DNA from: Amorphophallus konjac
Lineage: Eukaryota > Streptophyta > Magnoliopsida > Alismatales > Araceae
NCBI GenBank assembly: GCA_022559845.1
Contig: CM040128.1
Span: 221,139,643 to 221,203,642, forward strand
Direction: 5' to 3'
DNA length: 64,000 nucleotides
Shown here: positions 11,379 through 23,371 of the stretch, piece after piece
How positions within the stretch are numbered: position 1 is the stretch's first letter
How the letters are laid out: every line of letters starts with the position of its first letter
Notes under the pieces: model-generated
Told to the model about the DNA's origin: nothing
What the model saw: only the letters and a program-made list of their open reading frames with translations
Database searches by the model: none
Program-made: the position numbers and the translations under genes

Positions 11379-11785
11379 TGCTAAAACACACAGAACATGA
11401 GCTAGAAGGGGGGATGAATAGATCACGTCCATTTTAGAGTAATTTGAAAAACAAATTATGTAATATGAATCGTAGTAAGGAAACTTTCCTATTCTGGCCA
11501 CAGAGCAGACAGATGGACAGAAGCTTATCGAGAGAGAGAGTTATGATGAGACAATAATCGAACAGCTGACGTGCTAGAGCCAAATCCAGAGAACAACAAA
11601 GCAATCCACACAGATGGGACAGAGAGCTTTTTAAGGTGGTTCGATTGCGATTCGCAATCTACATCCACCCCTTACTCCACAAGAGTAAGGCTTCCTTGCA
11701 CTTAGGAACTAAGAACCGCAGACTCAGTCTGCTAACACCAGCTACCTGACAGCTTGCCCCAAGGAACACTCTCCTCGCTCTTCTG

Positions 11786-14138
11786 TGTTGAGTGAAGGGC
11801 CCAGATTCAGAGGGGGGGTGAATGAATCCCAAAACAAAATTTGCCCAATTGAAACTCAGATCTAAATTAACACTGAACTTACAAAATCTTGCGGAAATAA
11901 AACTTTGATTCAGTAATGCAGGTGTTCTAGCAAGATCCACACTCAAGCACTCAATGGGTCAGCCTAAAGCAAGCACAAATAGCGCACAAATAAAGAATGG
12001 AATGTAGTAAATCAGCTTGATCTTAAACAAACGTTCTAACGAGACACAAGATAGAACATTTAACATGCATGCCCAGCAAACCCGGTGATTCTAGGCGATC
12101 AAACTGATCTTAAGCATTCATTCACCGTGGCTGAAAGGCAATTAGGTCGCGATCCTAAACATGCACTTAATAACCTCAGAGAAGAAACCAGATCACAATG
12201 CACAAGGGGTTTTAGGTGGTTCGGTCATCAGATCTACATCCACCCCACACTCTAACCAGAGTGTGGCTTACTGCTGCCTCACAGCTTGAAACCGCTGGGC
12301 ACCACAGCTTGCCTACAAACGCTACCTAACAGCTTGAGCCAGAGGAACACACTCCTCTCTTCTTCCAACCTGGAAGGAACCGCTAGTGACACCCAGTCAC
12401 CGGCAACCAGAGACCCAAGTCTCTCTTCCCCTGAATCCACAGGGGGAACCCCGATCCCACACAATGGAAATGGAAAACACAAAGAATATGAAAAAGAACA
12501 AGTAAAAGGACAAAAGATAAACTAATCAGAATATAGCTCCAATGAGCTTGATGGCTCTGGATTTGATCCACGAGACCAATCTTGGAACATATCTTCAATG
12601 TGCTTCAACCGCTTCTTCACTGTCCCTCCTCTCTTCTCTACACTCTCTTCCTCTTTCTTTCTTCTTCTGCTGGCTCTCCCTCTCTTTTTCTTCTCCGTTC
12701 TTCGCATCCTCCCTTTGGAGAAAGGATTTTTAAATATTACTTCAGTCTCGGACTTACATGCTCACACATTGGGTGAGTGGAGGGGACACTCCCGCCCTAA
12801 AGGTTGGAGTATGTGTTGGAACATTCTGGAGCTCTATCTTCCTCAGATCACGTGCCAATCACCCTGGTGAATGCACAGACAAATTGTCAGAAAGGATATA
12901 GTCAATTTATCACAAACTTAGCATAATTCGTATCAGTGTAATGAGTAAGAAGCCAGAAACTGCACTGAGTAGAAGTTCCCAAATCAACAGTTGCACTGAC
13001 TTGCAACAAGGTGAGCAAGAGGTTGCACCGAGTTGAAGTGAGCAAAAGCGAGAGATGCACTGACTTGAGAAGACGCATGACGTCATTAGCACAGACCATA
13101 GACTCTAATCGTGCAACAGATATGCACGGACAAGAAGCAACGAAATGCAATGTTGTACTGACTTGATTTTGCCAGAGAGAAAGATTTGCACCGAGTCAAA
13201 GGAATAAGCATTGACTAAGACGGACAAGAAAGGCACCGATGTGAAATGAAGCAAACATTGCACCAATCCACTTAGCTATCTACAGGACTTGCACCGAGTC
13301 TAGAAGACATGAAACAGGAACTGCACCGACCTCGTTGCCAAAGGGATTTGAATAGGCTTGGTGTGCATGGAGCAAAAACGTGCACCGACATCGAGTATTT
13401 CAAAGAGAATGAGAATGCACCGAGATAAGATGAGCAAAAATGAGAAAAGTACTGATCAAGTGAAAAGACGACAAAGAAAGGATTGCACAGACTCGGGTTA
13501 GGCTGTCCAAGCAAGATCTGCACCGAGATGCCAGATTAAGATGCAAGACACAGCTTGCACCGAGTCAAGATTTCCTGTCCACGTAAGAACTTGCACAAAG
13601 ATGGCAGAGTGAAATGCACTGGACAAAATGAGAAGACTAATACAGTGCATGCTGGTCAAGAATTGCACTTCTCAAATTGCACCGACCCTTGGAGGTGAGA
13701 TGCAAGGGCAAGGAATGAACCGAGTCTAGATGCGCATGATGCATTTGGATGCACCGAGAAAGAAGCTAATCGATAGTATGTGGGCATGAACAGAAACTTG
13801 CACTGAGGCAAGCACTTATGCGTAAAGTGCAGAACTAAGCGAGAGTTGCACCGAGCAAGATTATGAGCGAGACACTGCATGCACTGACTATGACTTAGTA
13901 TATGAAATAGCATGAACCACATGAACCACACACAACAGATAGAATTGGAGAATTAAAGCACCAACAGGTAAGCATGATTCACCAGGAAGTCAATATCAAG
14001 ACTAGGGTTTCCAGACATGAACAATCCATCATGCAAATAGTTCACATGAATTAATCAGATATTCTAATCAGATGCACTGACCACAATTCTATCACACATG
14101 ACTCAGAAATTGTCATTATCAAAACCAGTGATCCAACA
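11786..14138 (-). mobile_element. 3' LTR of the nested gag-only element
   Basis: 2353 bp, TGTTGAGTG to ATCCAACA in + orientation. It shares almost all its sequence with 25770-28126. Contents: the AGAGGGGGGGTGAATGAATC block near 11810, a TC-rich stretch near 12620-12720, CTCCCGCCC at 12789-12797, AGATCACGTGCC at 12845-12856 and an array of TTGCACCGAGT-type motifs from about 12930 to 13890. Confidence 0.9.
12930..13890. repeat. TTGCACCGAGT-type motif array (3' LTR copy)
   Basis: More than 20 copies of GCACCGAG/GCACTGAC variants occur at 25-60 bp spacing. The favoured version differs from LTR1 (CACCGAGT rather than CACCGACC), so each LTR family keeps its own variant. The same array is present in the 5' LTR at about 26920-27880. 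Confidence 0.8.
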
Positions 14139-14152
14139 ATCTCCCCCTTTTT
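14139..14152 (-). other. Polypurine tract of the nested gag-only element
   Basis: The minus strand reads AAAAAGGGGGAGAT directly next to the 3' LTR, as expected for the plus-strand primer of reverse transcription. Confidence 0.85.
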
Positions 14153-14432
14153 GATGATGACAACCTAATGAGTCATGTATGATAATTCACATAATGAATT
14201 AAGCAAAATCAATTTCTGTCATACATATAGCAACCACTCTTCTAGCACAAAAAGCAATAAGAATAAGGTGTAAATAGTTACCCACCAGTAAGATTCATCC
14301 TAAAACTTAAAGTCAGTCATCCATAAAGAACGTTTAAAGTTATCCACAAAAAGAAGTCATTAAAAAACTTCATCAAAAACCATCATCAGTAGATTACAAC
14401 TACATGACATTTTCTCTCCCCCTTTGTCATTA
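14153..14432. other. Internal 3' untranslated stretch
   Basis: AT-rich sequence between the PPT and the second ORF. It contains TCTCCCCCTTTGTC at about 14414, a second purine run on the minus strand similar to those that follow the PPT in the other Copia-type elements. No gene seen. Confidence 0.5.
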
Positions 14433-15228
14433 TCAAAAACCGTGGGAGCTTCTGGGGTCTCTCGGATCTCTGGGAGGAGCAGAACTTGAGCTTCCTCCTT
14501 GAGGGGGTCTATCCAGGATGGAATTCTGAAGAGACTGCAGGGAGTTAGACAGCTGCTCAAAGCAGTAGAAAATAGTGCCGCTAATACTGGCTAAGAGAGA
14601 GGACATATCTGCTTGCTCTGTTAAAACATTTTCAAGTCTGGCTACAATAGTATCAACTTCAGATTGAGCCTTTTCCAATGCTGTACGGATCTCCTGTTGA
14701 CCAGCGAGGAAGGGATGATCCAGCGTCCTCATCTTCGCAAGTTCAATGTTGATATCGTAGGTTTTGTCAAGGATAGTGACAAGGGTCTTGTAAGAAGTGG
14801 TTTGAGTGCTTTGAACACTGCTAACCTCCTATGCTATTCTATTAATCAGACCTAAGAGCTTTTCTAAGAACTCTTGCATCGTATCATCTGCCCTCCGTTT
14901 GATAGCCAAAAATTGTGTCCAAAGCTAAGAAAATCAGTGTATGCACTCTGTGCTCTAGGAGATGTAGTCTTGTGCTCATTTTGTTCAGATAAAGGTTTGT
15001 GTACAGAAGCTGGGAAGACAGCATCTTACACTGATTTTGAACCAAAGTTGTCAGATTGTTGAGCAGATCAGAAATATTTGGCTCACTATTGGCCTCAGTT
15101 GAACTTGCAGACAGAGTGCTTGATTCAGGATACTCGACATTGTAAACCGGATGTTCTTCCTCAAAAATTTATGTATCCTCGGCAAATGGTTCAGCTGGTC
15201 CTTAGACACTACAGATGGTGTGACGACC
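14433..15228 (-). pseudogene. C-terminal part of the element's second ORF (coiled coil)
   Basis: Reading minus-ward from 15228, one frame gives an acidic Ser/Glu stretch (EEHPVYNVEYPESST) then a Leu-rich region. After a frameshift and a stop another frame gives a clear coiled-coil-like segment (ALEKAQSEVDTIVARLENVL) ending in a Gly/Ser/Pro/Asp tail and stop at 14433. It sits between gag and the PPT, where SIRE-type elements carry their env-like ORF. Similarity to any env-like protein is not proven. Its N-terminal half appears to be at 21272-21927, separated by two later solo LTRs. Confidence 0.5.
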
Positions 15229-16372
15229 CAGAGTTCAGGATGCCGATATACCGATAACATCGATGCACCGATACCAAGAACTGGGGAAGCCACCCAAGAG
15301 GCTGATGAGGCCCCTGAAGGGTTAGTGAAGTTTGTCGAGGGGATGCATAACGGATTGCAATTTGGAACGCGCATATTACAATTAAGCAATAAAATTAACA
15401 CAAGTGCGGAAGCAATTCAAAAATAACCAGAGTGATATTTATATAACTAGTCCAGAAGCACAAGAGTACTAGTCCAAAAAGTACAACTACGCGGGGCATA
15501 CCCCGGAAAAAGTACAACAGAGCCTCACAAAGGTGACCCGTCAACTGCTGGCAACTAAGCACGGTCTCCGAGCAACCTCACAAAACACCGGGAGACGGCG
15601 GGCGCGGCTCACCTGAAAGGAGAAGGGTGAGTCACAGCCAGACTCAGTAGGGGTCACGTAGATCCCTAGCTCGCACTAAACAAGCATGCATGCGAAGATA
15701 AAGGCAATAGGGCATGCATTTAAATAAAATAACATGCATTGGCATGAATAACTAATCACAAGAAAGCTGTAAACTCTATCTAAGCAGATATAACAGCTAA
15801 CACATGCCAATAATAATTAAATGCAAGCGACTGAAACTAAATCTACCAAATAGAATAAGCCGTAAATAATCCAAGCAACAAGGAAGGACAACCACTGGGA
15901 GCAGAAACCAGATGCGTCCACTGACGACTTACACTGCGTCTCAAGCACTCGTAGTCGATAAAACGACAAGCTGAGCGCGTAAACAGTACCAAACCAAATG
16001 ACCAGTCAGAGTGACACTCGTCAGTGTCAGTCCACAGCCTCTGACCACGTGTGCACACACTGACTCTCGCCTGAGCCAGGCCCTCTAGCTAGTTTTCTCC
16101 CTCGGTAGGACGCTACCATTGGCCGGGAGCCCACGGAACTAGCTTACAAACCGTGTGCGGGAAACACCCCTCCGCTATCTCCAAGCGGGTCGGTACTCAA
16201 CAGACCTTAGGGTAACAACAGTGGCTCCATTGCAAGGAAAGAAAAGCTACTCTATTGGGATTAAAAACATGCCATTGTACAATAGAATAACCTAAACATG
16301 GCATATATACGTAATGGAACGCTTAACGAATACGCCGGCACCCATTTTAAACCAACAGGCATGTGGCGGTCT

Positions 16373-16823
16373 ACTGCCCATGCGCTACAGGTGAGTAACG
16401 GTCTGGGACTGGCGCGTTATATCAAGAATGACGCGTCCGCCCCTACCCGTTACATCCACCGAAGCTCCAGCCCAAACGAACGAAACAGAATGTAACGGTA
16501 GGGGCACAACGCGTTACATCAACTGTAACACGTTGGACCCTCGCCGTTACATCCACCCGAGGCCAAAACCCACGCATAGCATTCTAAAAACTATTAACAG
16601 GTGATATAACGCGCTCGCCCAGGCGCGTCGGGTTGACCTGACAGCCAGCCGACTGGCCGTCAGGCTCACCGCCTCACCCGGTCAACGCGATCCAACGGAC
16701 GAGTAATGGATGGGAGCCCCACCGTTACTCTCAAAATAATGCCCCGTCAACGGGCCGTTATATAGAAATAACGCATCCTCCATGGACCGTCAGGCGTGTG
16801 ACGGTTCCTGGAAGGACCGTCAC
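16373..16823. repeat. 7-12-7 unit array in solo LTR A
   Basis: Eleven 26-bp units, for example GTAACGG-N12-GCGTTAC near 16493 and GTGACGG-N12-CCGTCAC at 16798-16823. All eleven spacers counted are 12 nt. Inner stem bases swap together in several units. Confidence 0.85.
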
Positions 16824-17319
16824 ACCACCTGGGACGCGGGCGGGTTCGGTTTGAAAACCGGTTCCCTCCCGGACGATGGAAATCATCGGGTAACAACATG
16901 AAACCTGTTTCCTGTCAAACCATACATCTCAAACAACAGTATAACAGCTAAAAACATCACATGCAGAGCCCATAATGCATTAATCTCAAAAATTTAGACT
17001 AAAACCCCACAAATAGAAAAATGAACATTATGCATGCTACGGGGTTCTAATCAAACGGACTAGCTACAAGAATTGATCCTAGCAAGTTCAGGAGTCCATC
17101 CCCCTACCTCTTGCAAGCCGAAACGGCCGGAAACGCCGCATGCACGGAGGAGGGTTCACGGAGCCTTCACACACCGTCCCGCTCCCACGATCACCGAACC
17201 GCGCCGAAATGGGTACCCACGCGTTCCTATCGACGCGAGGAATCCACCGGCACCAACCACGCTTCAATCCGACGTCGTCTCGCCTGCTTTCCCTAGGAGA
17301 GGGGATAGGGCGATCGAAC

Positions 17320-17372
17320 GAAGAGAGAGAGAGAGAGCGTGAGAGAGAGAGATCGACGGGGGAGAGAGAGAG
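17320..17372. repeat. GA-rich microsatellite
   Basis: Interrupted (AG)n runs near the 3' end of solo LTR A. Solo LTR B has a related CT-rich tract at about 17890-17960, supporting common ancestry of A and B. Confidence 0.85.
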
Positions 17373-17593
17373 GGTGTGAGGGATTAAAAGAAAATAAAAT
17401 AAAATTAAAAAATATATAATATAATCATTATATATATTAAAATCTTATTAATTTCTAATAACCCTCAATAACTCCAAATAAATCTAGAAAAATACTAGGA
17501 AAATTCCTAAAAATATAGGAAAATAGTCAAAAATTCCAGAACAAATACTAGATCCAAACCACTAAGGATCCACTGAGGCACGAGCCTTACAGA

Positions 17594-20500
17594 TGTAATA
17601 TCCTGGCTCCTTGGTAGATCTTCATTGGATCTTTCGGGTTTGTTTCGGTGAGTTTCGGTTCGCTTTTGTGGCTTCCGAGTTGAGCTTTACGAGCTGTGTG
17701 GGTTTTTATCTCCTACTAGTTACGGAACCCTACGGTGAGTTTACTTGTCAGTTCATCAACTCGCGGATGCTGCAGCGATGATGTACTCTTCGAGCCGATC
17801 GTTTCGACTATTTTTGCGTATTTTTGGGAGACAGGGTCAGAAATCAGATTTTTCAGAAATTAGGAAAATTCCTAATTTATTTTCCTTTTTCTTTTCCTTC
17901 CTCTCTCCTCCCTTCTCATTTCGCCGCCGCCGTCTCTCTCTCCCGTTTTCTCTCCTCTCGAGCTTCCTCGGCTCCGACTGCAGACGGAGGACCTAGGAGC
18001 GAGTGTTGGGGATGCTGTGGAGCTGACTGGGTGTGCGATAGGGCGAGGATGGAGTGGCTTTGGCGTGATCCCGAACGGTGGATTCAAAGCCGGTGTTTGA
18101 GCTCGCGGTGTGGTTTTCAATGTGGTTTAGTCCCTTCGGGGCACGGTTTCTTTGGTGGAGGTAGGGAGACGGACCGCCACCTTGTTCTGCACGTTTCTTC
18201 TGTTTCCGTGCATGATTTGGTGCTCGATCGGGGGAGATTGGGCCGATTTTGTGAAAACCGTAGTTTTTGGGGTTTTCAGGGTTCGCCGGAAAATGGCAAC
18301 CATTCATGGTGTGGTTAGTGTCTAACTGACCGCTGGGATGTCTGGATCCCATCCATGCTAGTTTTGTGTCGATCGGTGGTCATTCGAGACCGGTAGGAGT
18401 CCGGGAACCTCGGTGGCTCGTTTAGGGTCGATTCGTTAGAATGGCCCTGATCTCTCATTTTAGTGCATGCATGTGGGCTTTTTAGCCACCTTGTGTGGTT
18501 TTTCATCGTCTCGTCTTGTTTCCCCTGCGCTTCGGCGTGAATGGGGCGTGGAACGGCTAGATTTGGCCAATCCACTATTTTCCCGCCGTGATCGGTGTAG
18601 CGGTCGTTTCAGTGACCGCTAGAGGTCCCTGACGGCCCTACGATAGACCGTCACATCGTCTGGGCGTTTTTAGTTCTTCGTGGTCGTGGGAGTGTGACGG
18701 CCCAGGGGAGGCGCGTCACAGCTCTCTGACGCGTCCGGTGTGATGCGTTACGCCTGTTTTGTCGTTTAGCGTTTTTGTTAAGGCAGTTCCTCTAACGCGC
18801 CTGCCCTAATGCGTTAGAGTCTTGTAACGCGCCTGTGTAGGACGTTATGTTGCATTTGACTTGGAGTTTGACCGTTGAGTCGGTTTGTGTAACGGTGGTG
18901 TCCCCGTGCGTCACAGCGTTGTAACGCGCCTACCCCAGGTCGTTACGTGCTACTTTGGACGAGCTGGGTGGTTGTGCCGTTGGCTCTAACGGTCACGCCC
19001 CCATGCGTTAGGCGTCTGTAACGTGTCCGATCGGGACCGTTATGTGCCTTTCGGTCAGTGATTTGTTTGACTTGAGCCTGTTAGCCCTGACGCGCCTGCC
19101 CTGGTGCGTTAGGCTGTTTATTTCGCCTGGGCTAGTGCGTTACGTGGTTCGAGTTACCATTTTTGTCTCGAGTCTGTTGGCCCTGACGCGTCTGCCCCCG
19201 TGCGTTAGGGTGGCGTAACGCGTCTGCTATCATGCGTTAGGCAGCTGTAACGCGCCTGCCCTGGCGCGTTATGCTGTTCATGTTGTGGTTTCGAGCGTGT
19301 TGGCTCTGACGCGCTTGCCCTGGTGCGTCAGGCTCGTGTAACGGCCCAGCGTTAGACCGTCACGTTCGTGTAACGGTCTAAGGGTGGTGCGTTACAGCCC
19401 TTGTGCTCCGATTTCCGTTGTTTTGGTTTCTGACTGTCTTGGCTTATCTTTGTGGTCTTCCCGCTTTCCCGTGGATGTCTCCTGACACCATATGAGGGAT
19501 AATACTACATTGTGAGGTGGCCAGGAGTCTTCTTGCTTGAGGTAGGATTCTCTTTCCCACTGTTGAGTCGTCGTTGTTTGGTTCCGGTCAACCCGGGGTG
19601 ACCCAGTGGTTGACAGGCGACCTTGTGTGGGTGTCTTGGCAGTTCTGTCCAGTTCGAGACATTGGTTCTGGATGCCTTGAGGTATCATTTTACCTTGGTT
19701 TACTTGTCCAGGCGTGTCTGAGGGTCTCCGGTGTTCGTTTCCTGCGGAATGATGTTTCTCGTGGCTTAGGATTAGACCGATTGGCGGCTTGTTCCGCCGT
19801 TTGTGACGATCTTGCCTTTGAGTCGTCCGACTCAAGGATCGTTACGTTGTAGGTCTAGTAGCCTAGTCCTGAGTCTATTGGCAGTTGTCTTGCTGCCTTG
19901 GTGCTTCGTAGTACGTGCAACAGTGCTTCCTTGCATGTTGGTACTACAGCCCTTGTTTCGGAGTCTTATGTTTTGTGCGCCTCCGATTGTTGTTGCCCTA
20001 AGGCCTGTGAGTTGTCGACCTGCCTTGGATGGCGGAGGGGTGTTCCCGAGACACGGTTTATAAGCTAGTTCCGTGGGCTCCTAGCCAACGGTAGCGTCCT
20101 ACCGAGGGAGAAAACTAGCTGGAGTACCTAGCTTAGGCTAGAGCCAGTGTGTGCACACGTGGTCAGGGGCTTTGGACTTACGTCGACGGGCGTGACCCTG
20201 ACTGGTTACTTGATGCTGTTGTTCCTATTTGGTTCAGTGCGAGGGTCTGCGACTCTACCGTGGCTTGAACGGTATTGTAGGCGAGACACTCGTGGCGCAG
20301 CATAAGACGTCTGTGGACGCAGCTGGCCATTGCTCTGGTGGGGAGGTGTGTCCGTCTGTGGCGTATGGCTCTCCACTGCTCTTTGCATTTCTTGCACGTC
20401 GTGACCTTTTCGAGTTAACCCTCTCGTGGCCCTACTCGAGGTCAGCATGGGGTGCACGACTTTCTAGTCGTGTGTGTGTGTTGTCGAGTCTGTTCGTGCA

Positions 20501-21271
20501 GGTCTTCGTCTTAGGCCTGGTGCCGTGTTGACAGATCGGTAACTTCTGACTTTGTTAGATCAGAGTCGCCCTTCTGTCACTGTTTGGAGTAGTTTGGGGT
20601 GCCGAGGTTAGTTCGGCCGCCACTTGTCTGGCGTGGGTTTTTCCCCTTTCTTACTTGTTCCCTACTCCTACTCCCCGTCTGTTCTCTACGGCTTCTAGAG
20701 TAGCTTTACAGCTTTGTAGTGTAGTTTTCCCGCTTTGCTACACCTGCTGTTCTTCCTGTTGTTTAGTTGTTCCGTGTTACTACGTGTTTTTCAGTGGGGA
20801 TCCGTGTGACCCCTACTGAGCCAGTGACACGAGGCTCACCCCTACTTTTCAGGTGGGGTGATGTCGTTCGTTCTGCTTCCGCGTGGTTCCTGGGGCGCTT
20901 GCTCGTAGCGTGTCATTGTGGCCAGCTAGTACCTGCGTCGGGCTTCCCCCGACTTCACGGTACGTCTTTCTTTCTGTCGACTGTACTGTGCTAGACTTGC
21001 TGTCTTTAGCTTTGGACTTGACTCTGGTGTATAATTGTTAAATTGAAACTGTTAATTAAAAAAAGTAATTTTATTTCTGCTACTTTAGCAAACCGATCTA
21101 ATGAAATTTAATTGCTTCTGTTATATCTCTGTGGCTTCAATGTACTCTACACATGCCTTTATCCCTTCGGAGCTTTCCCGCTCTTGGGAGGCCTCGCGGG
21201 TTCCAAGTGGTATCACGTGTATTCGGTAGTCCTACCAGGTATACCTGGTATCCGGGATCCGGGTCGCTACA
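17594..21271 (-). mobile_element. Solo LTR B (Ty3-type, minus orientation)
   Basis: About 3.68 kb; on the minus strand it runs from TGTAGCGACCC to GGATATTACA. Flanking ACAGA (17589-17593) and ATAGA (21272-21276) could be an imperfect TSD, but this overlaps the end of LTR A, so the left boundary is uncertain. It has no PBS, PPT or pol. It carries an 18-unit semi-palindrome array. Several ORFs of 60-160 codons in it (such as 17824-18318) follow GC-rich repeats and are not believable genes. Confidence 0.6.
18597..19395. repeat. 7-12-7 unit array in solo LTR B
   Basis: Eighteen units packed into 800 bp, mostly GTAACGC or CTGACGC, 12 nt, then GCGTTAC or GCGTTAG, giving perfect 7-bp stems. Two units have shorter spacing (11 and 10 nt). 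The first is at 18597-18622 and the last at 19370-19395. This is the densest and best-matched array in the window. Confidence 0.88.
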
Positions 21272-21927
21272 ATAGAGCAATAAAGATCAATCAATATCAA
21301 TGCTTTCCCAAAAACTTCTTCATCTCAAAGACCCCTCAAAAATTTTTTTACCAGTTCAGAATGCTCGGCGGTCAGCTCAATATCATGAGTAACCACTAGA
21401 AGCAAAAGAGCAAACTTCGGTTTCCAGAAAACATATCAGCTTTACGAGGAGATTTTGTGTACCTTTGTTTCCAGAAGATTCACCCACTTTCTCTTTTCCT
21501 TTTCTTTTCTTTCCTTCGGTGACTTCTTCGCTTTTCTCAACCCTTGCTTCCTCGAGAGGGATGAGCTCATCGGCCTTCCTTTTTCCTTGGGCATCTCTAG
21601 TAGGCCCCTCCTTGCTTTTACTATCATAATCATTTTCTCTTTCGGACATGCTGATGTCTTGAGTTGGCGACAGTTGCTCCTCTGACACCTCTTCCTTCCC
21701 CTTGTCCTTAGTTGACGGAGAAGACATCACAGAAGTTTGTGATTGAGACGAGGACGTCCTCTTTCGAGAACGACAAGAGTGGATGCTGAACCAGGAAGAT
21801 GGCACGTTAAAAGGTGAGAGGCAGAAACGGTGGAGAAGAAGAACTCAAGCGGGAAACTGGAGAGACGCTTACGGCGGGAGGTCATGAGAGAGGGAATGAC
21901 TTGGCTTGTAAAAGGGCAGAAGTTCAA
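21272..21927 (-). pseudogene. N-terminal part of the element's second ORF (Lys/Glu-rich)
   Basis: A frame from about 21805 to 21383 gives a charged, low-complexity protein: a Ser/Arg-rich start, then MSSPSTKDKGKEEVSEEQL, a DISMSEREND acidic patch and KRKGKEKVGESSG. It is followed on the minus strand by a stop and then the solo LTR insertion point at 21271, with the likely C-terminal half at 14433-15228. The role is unknown; the place in the element suggests an env-like or accessory ORF. Nuclear-type basic runs are visible but not diagnostic. Confidence 0.45.
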
Positions 21928-23371
21928 TCGACACTTTTAGGGTTAAACAATGTATAAAATACATTATCCCCCCCCCTTTTTTTGACGTTCACTTTATCCC
22001 CAAACTGCCCCTCTCGTGTATAAAATATTTTTTCTTCACCTCCTTTATGGTCTTTGGCATATTAAACTTATATCTTATATGTTTATCGCTCAATGGTTCA
22101 TCTTTTAACGCATACCCAATGAAGATAAACACTTTTAGTCACAGATCAATGTCCAGTTAATAAAAAACACCAAAGTAACTCATTCTTTTCATAAGATAAA
22201 GCTGGTTTTTAGACATATGTCTTATATTGTGTTTTAAGTTCAGTTTCAGCCCCTGAGGTAGAACCAGAGTCAACCACATCTATTCTTACTTTTGCCCCCT
22301 TTTTTTAAAATTTTTTATTTGAGCATTCCAGTAAGACTGGCCTTTTTACACAAGGAGACATGTTTATTAGACACCAGAAACCCTGGTTACTCAGCACAGT
22401 CTACTTTCTTGCCTCTTTTTATGAACATAGATAGCTTATTTCTTCATGACATAATTTTATAGATTTCTTTAATCTAGACGACTAGTTTCTCAAAAAATTG
22501 CCATTACTCTGCCATTAACGTTTATTTTACTTGATGGCGTATTCCGTGGTCTACTTCATATTAGCTTGGAAACATGATTTAAAAATACTTTATAAGACAT
22601 TTTCTTCTACCAGATTATCCCAAAACTCATGAATTTCAGATTGATGAATTTTATTAGGTTGGAATTTTCCAGTCATTAAGAGTGTTTTCAGCTCCAGTTA
22701 AAATGCTTTCAAGAGTTCTCTTGAACAATTAACCATAAGATATAATCTTTATAGGCTGAAGATCACTCAATAGGGAAGACCAACATTTTTATACACTGCT
22801 GGGAGTGGTTTTTGGTCATAATAATGCACGATGGACAAGGATAACAATGTTCCATATATTGCTCCCCCTAAGTATTAGTCCATGGAAAAGGAATTTAGAT
22901 GAGAAGAGATGGATCATATGTTGATAATAAAGAAGGATGAAGAAGTGAGCTTTCCAACGACATTAGAGAAGAGGTCCAAATTGGTGTAGAGTTGCAGACT
23001 GTTTTAATCCAAAGATATCCTAGGTCAACTCTTGTCCCAAACACTTCTGATCAGACCTGACAGTTTCAGCTCAACATCTCAACTTAAACACCACTAGCTT
23101 TCAAACTCATAATGTGCACCAACTACTTCATTTCCACTCAGAACAGTTCAGCTCCCCCTCACTGAGTGCTAAGATCCATAATTAGGCAGTTCTTGTTTTT
23201 CTTGCAGATAGAGAGAGGTAAATACCTACTTTATTTCTAGACTCTTATGCAAACGTTCTAGTGACTCCTTTTAGATTTTCATAATAATGTTATGTGCGAA
23301 GAGCTAACATGTAAAGAGTGTGACAATTCATGTAGTAACAATTCAGAAACACTCTTATTATTTGCACGCAT
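21928..23371. other. Non-coding internal region of the nested gag-only element
   Basis: No reading frame with protein character. It includes a GGTTACTCAGCACA segment near 22385 and a GCCATTACTCTG segment near 22500. These match the CAGTTACTCA / GTCATTGCTCT module repeated in the other two gag-only elements (34090-34290, 53404-53700). Confidence 0.5.

Larger units (their letters stand above)
15229..17591 (+). mobile_element. Solo LTR A (Ty3-type, + orientation)
   Basis: 2363 bp from TGTGACGACCC to GAGCCTTACA. Flanks GATGG (15224-15228) and GATGT (17592-17596) fit a TSD with one change. It shares blocks in inverse orientation with solo LTR B, including a segment near 16078-16160 matching 20040-20130 and a CACCTGAAAG...CTCAGTAGGGGTCAC segment near 15610-15660 matching 20815-20870. 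It holds eleven 7-12-7 units and a GA-rich tract near the end. No coding region. Confidence 0.65.

Noticed and set aside
17824..18318. 164-codon + strand ORF
   Set aside because: It lies in solo LTR B, is low-complexity at its start and lacks any recognisable domain; a compositional ORF.
15229..21271. A single Mutator-like DNA transposon with long inverted ends
   Set aside because: No transposase and no 9-bp TSD; each half has its own TG...CA-like ends. Two solo LTRs explain it better, though the middle boundary is uncertain.
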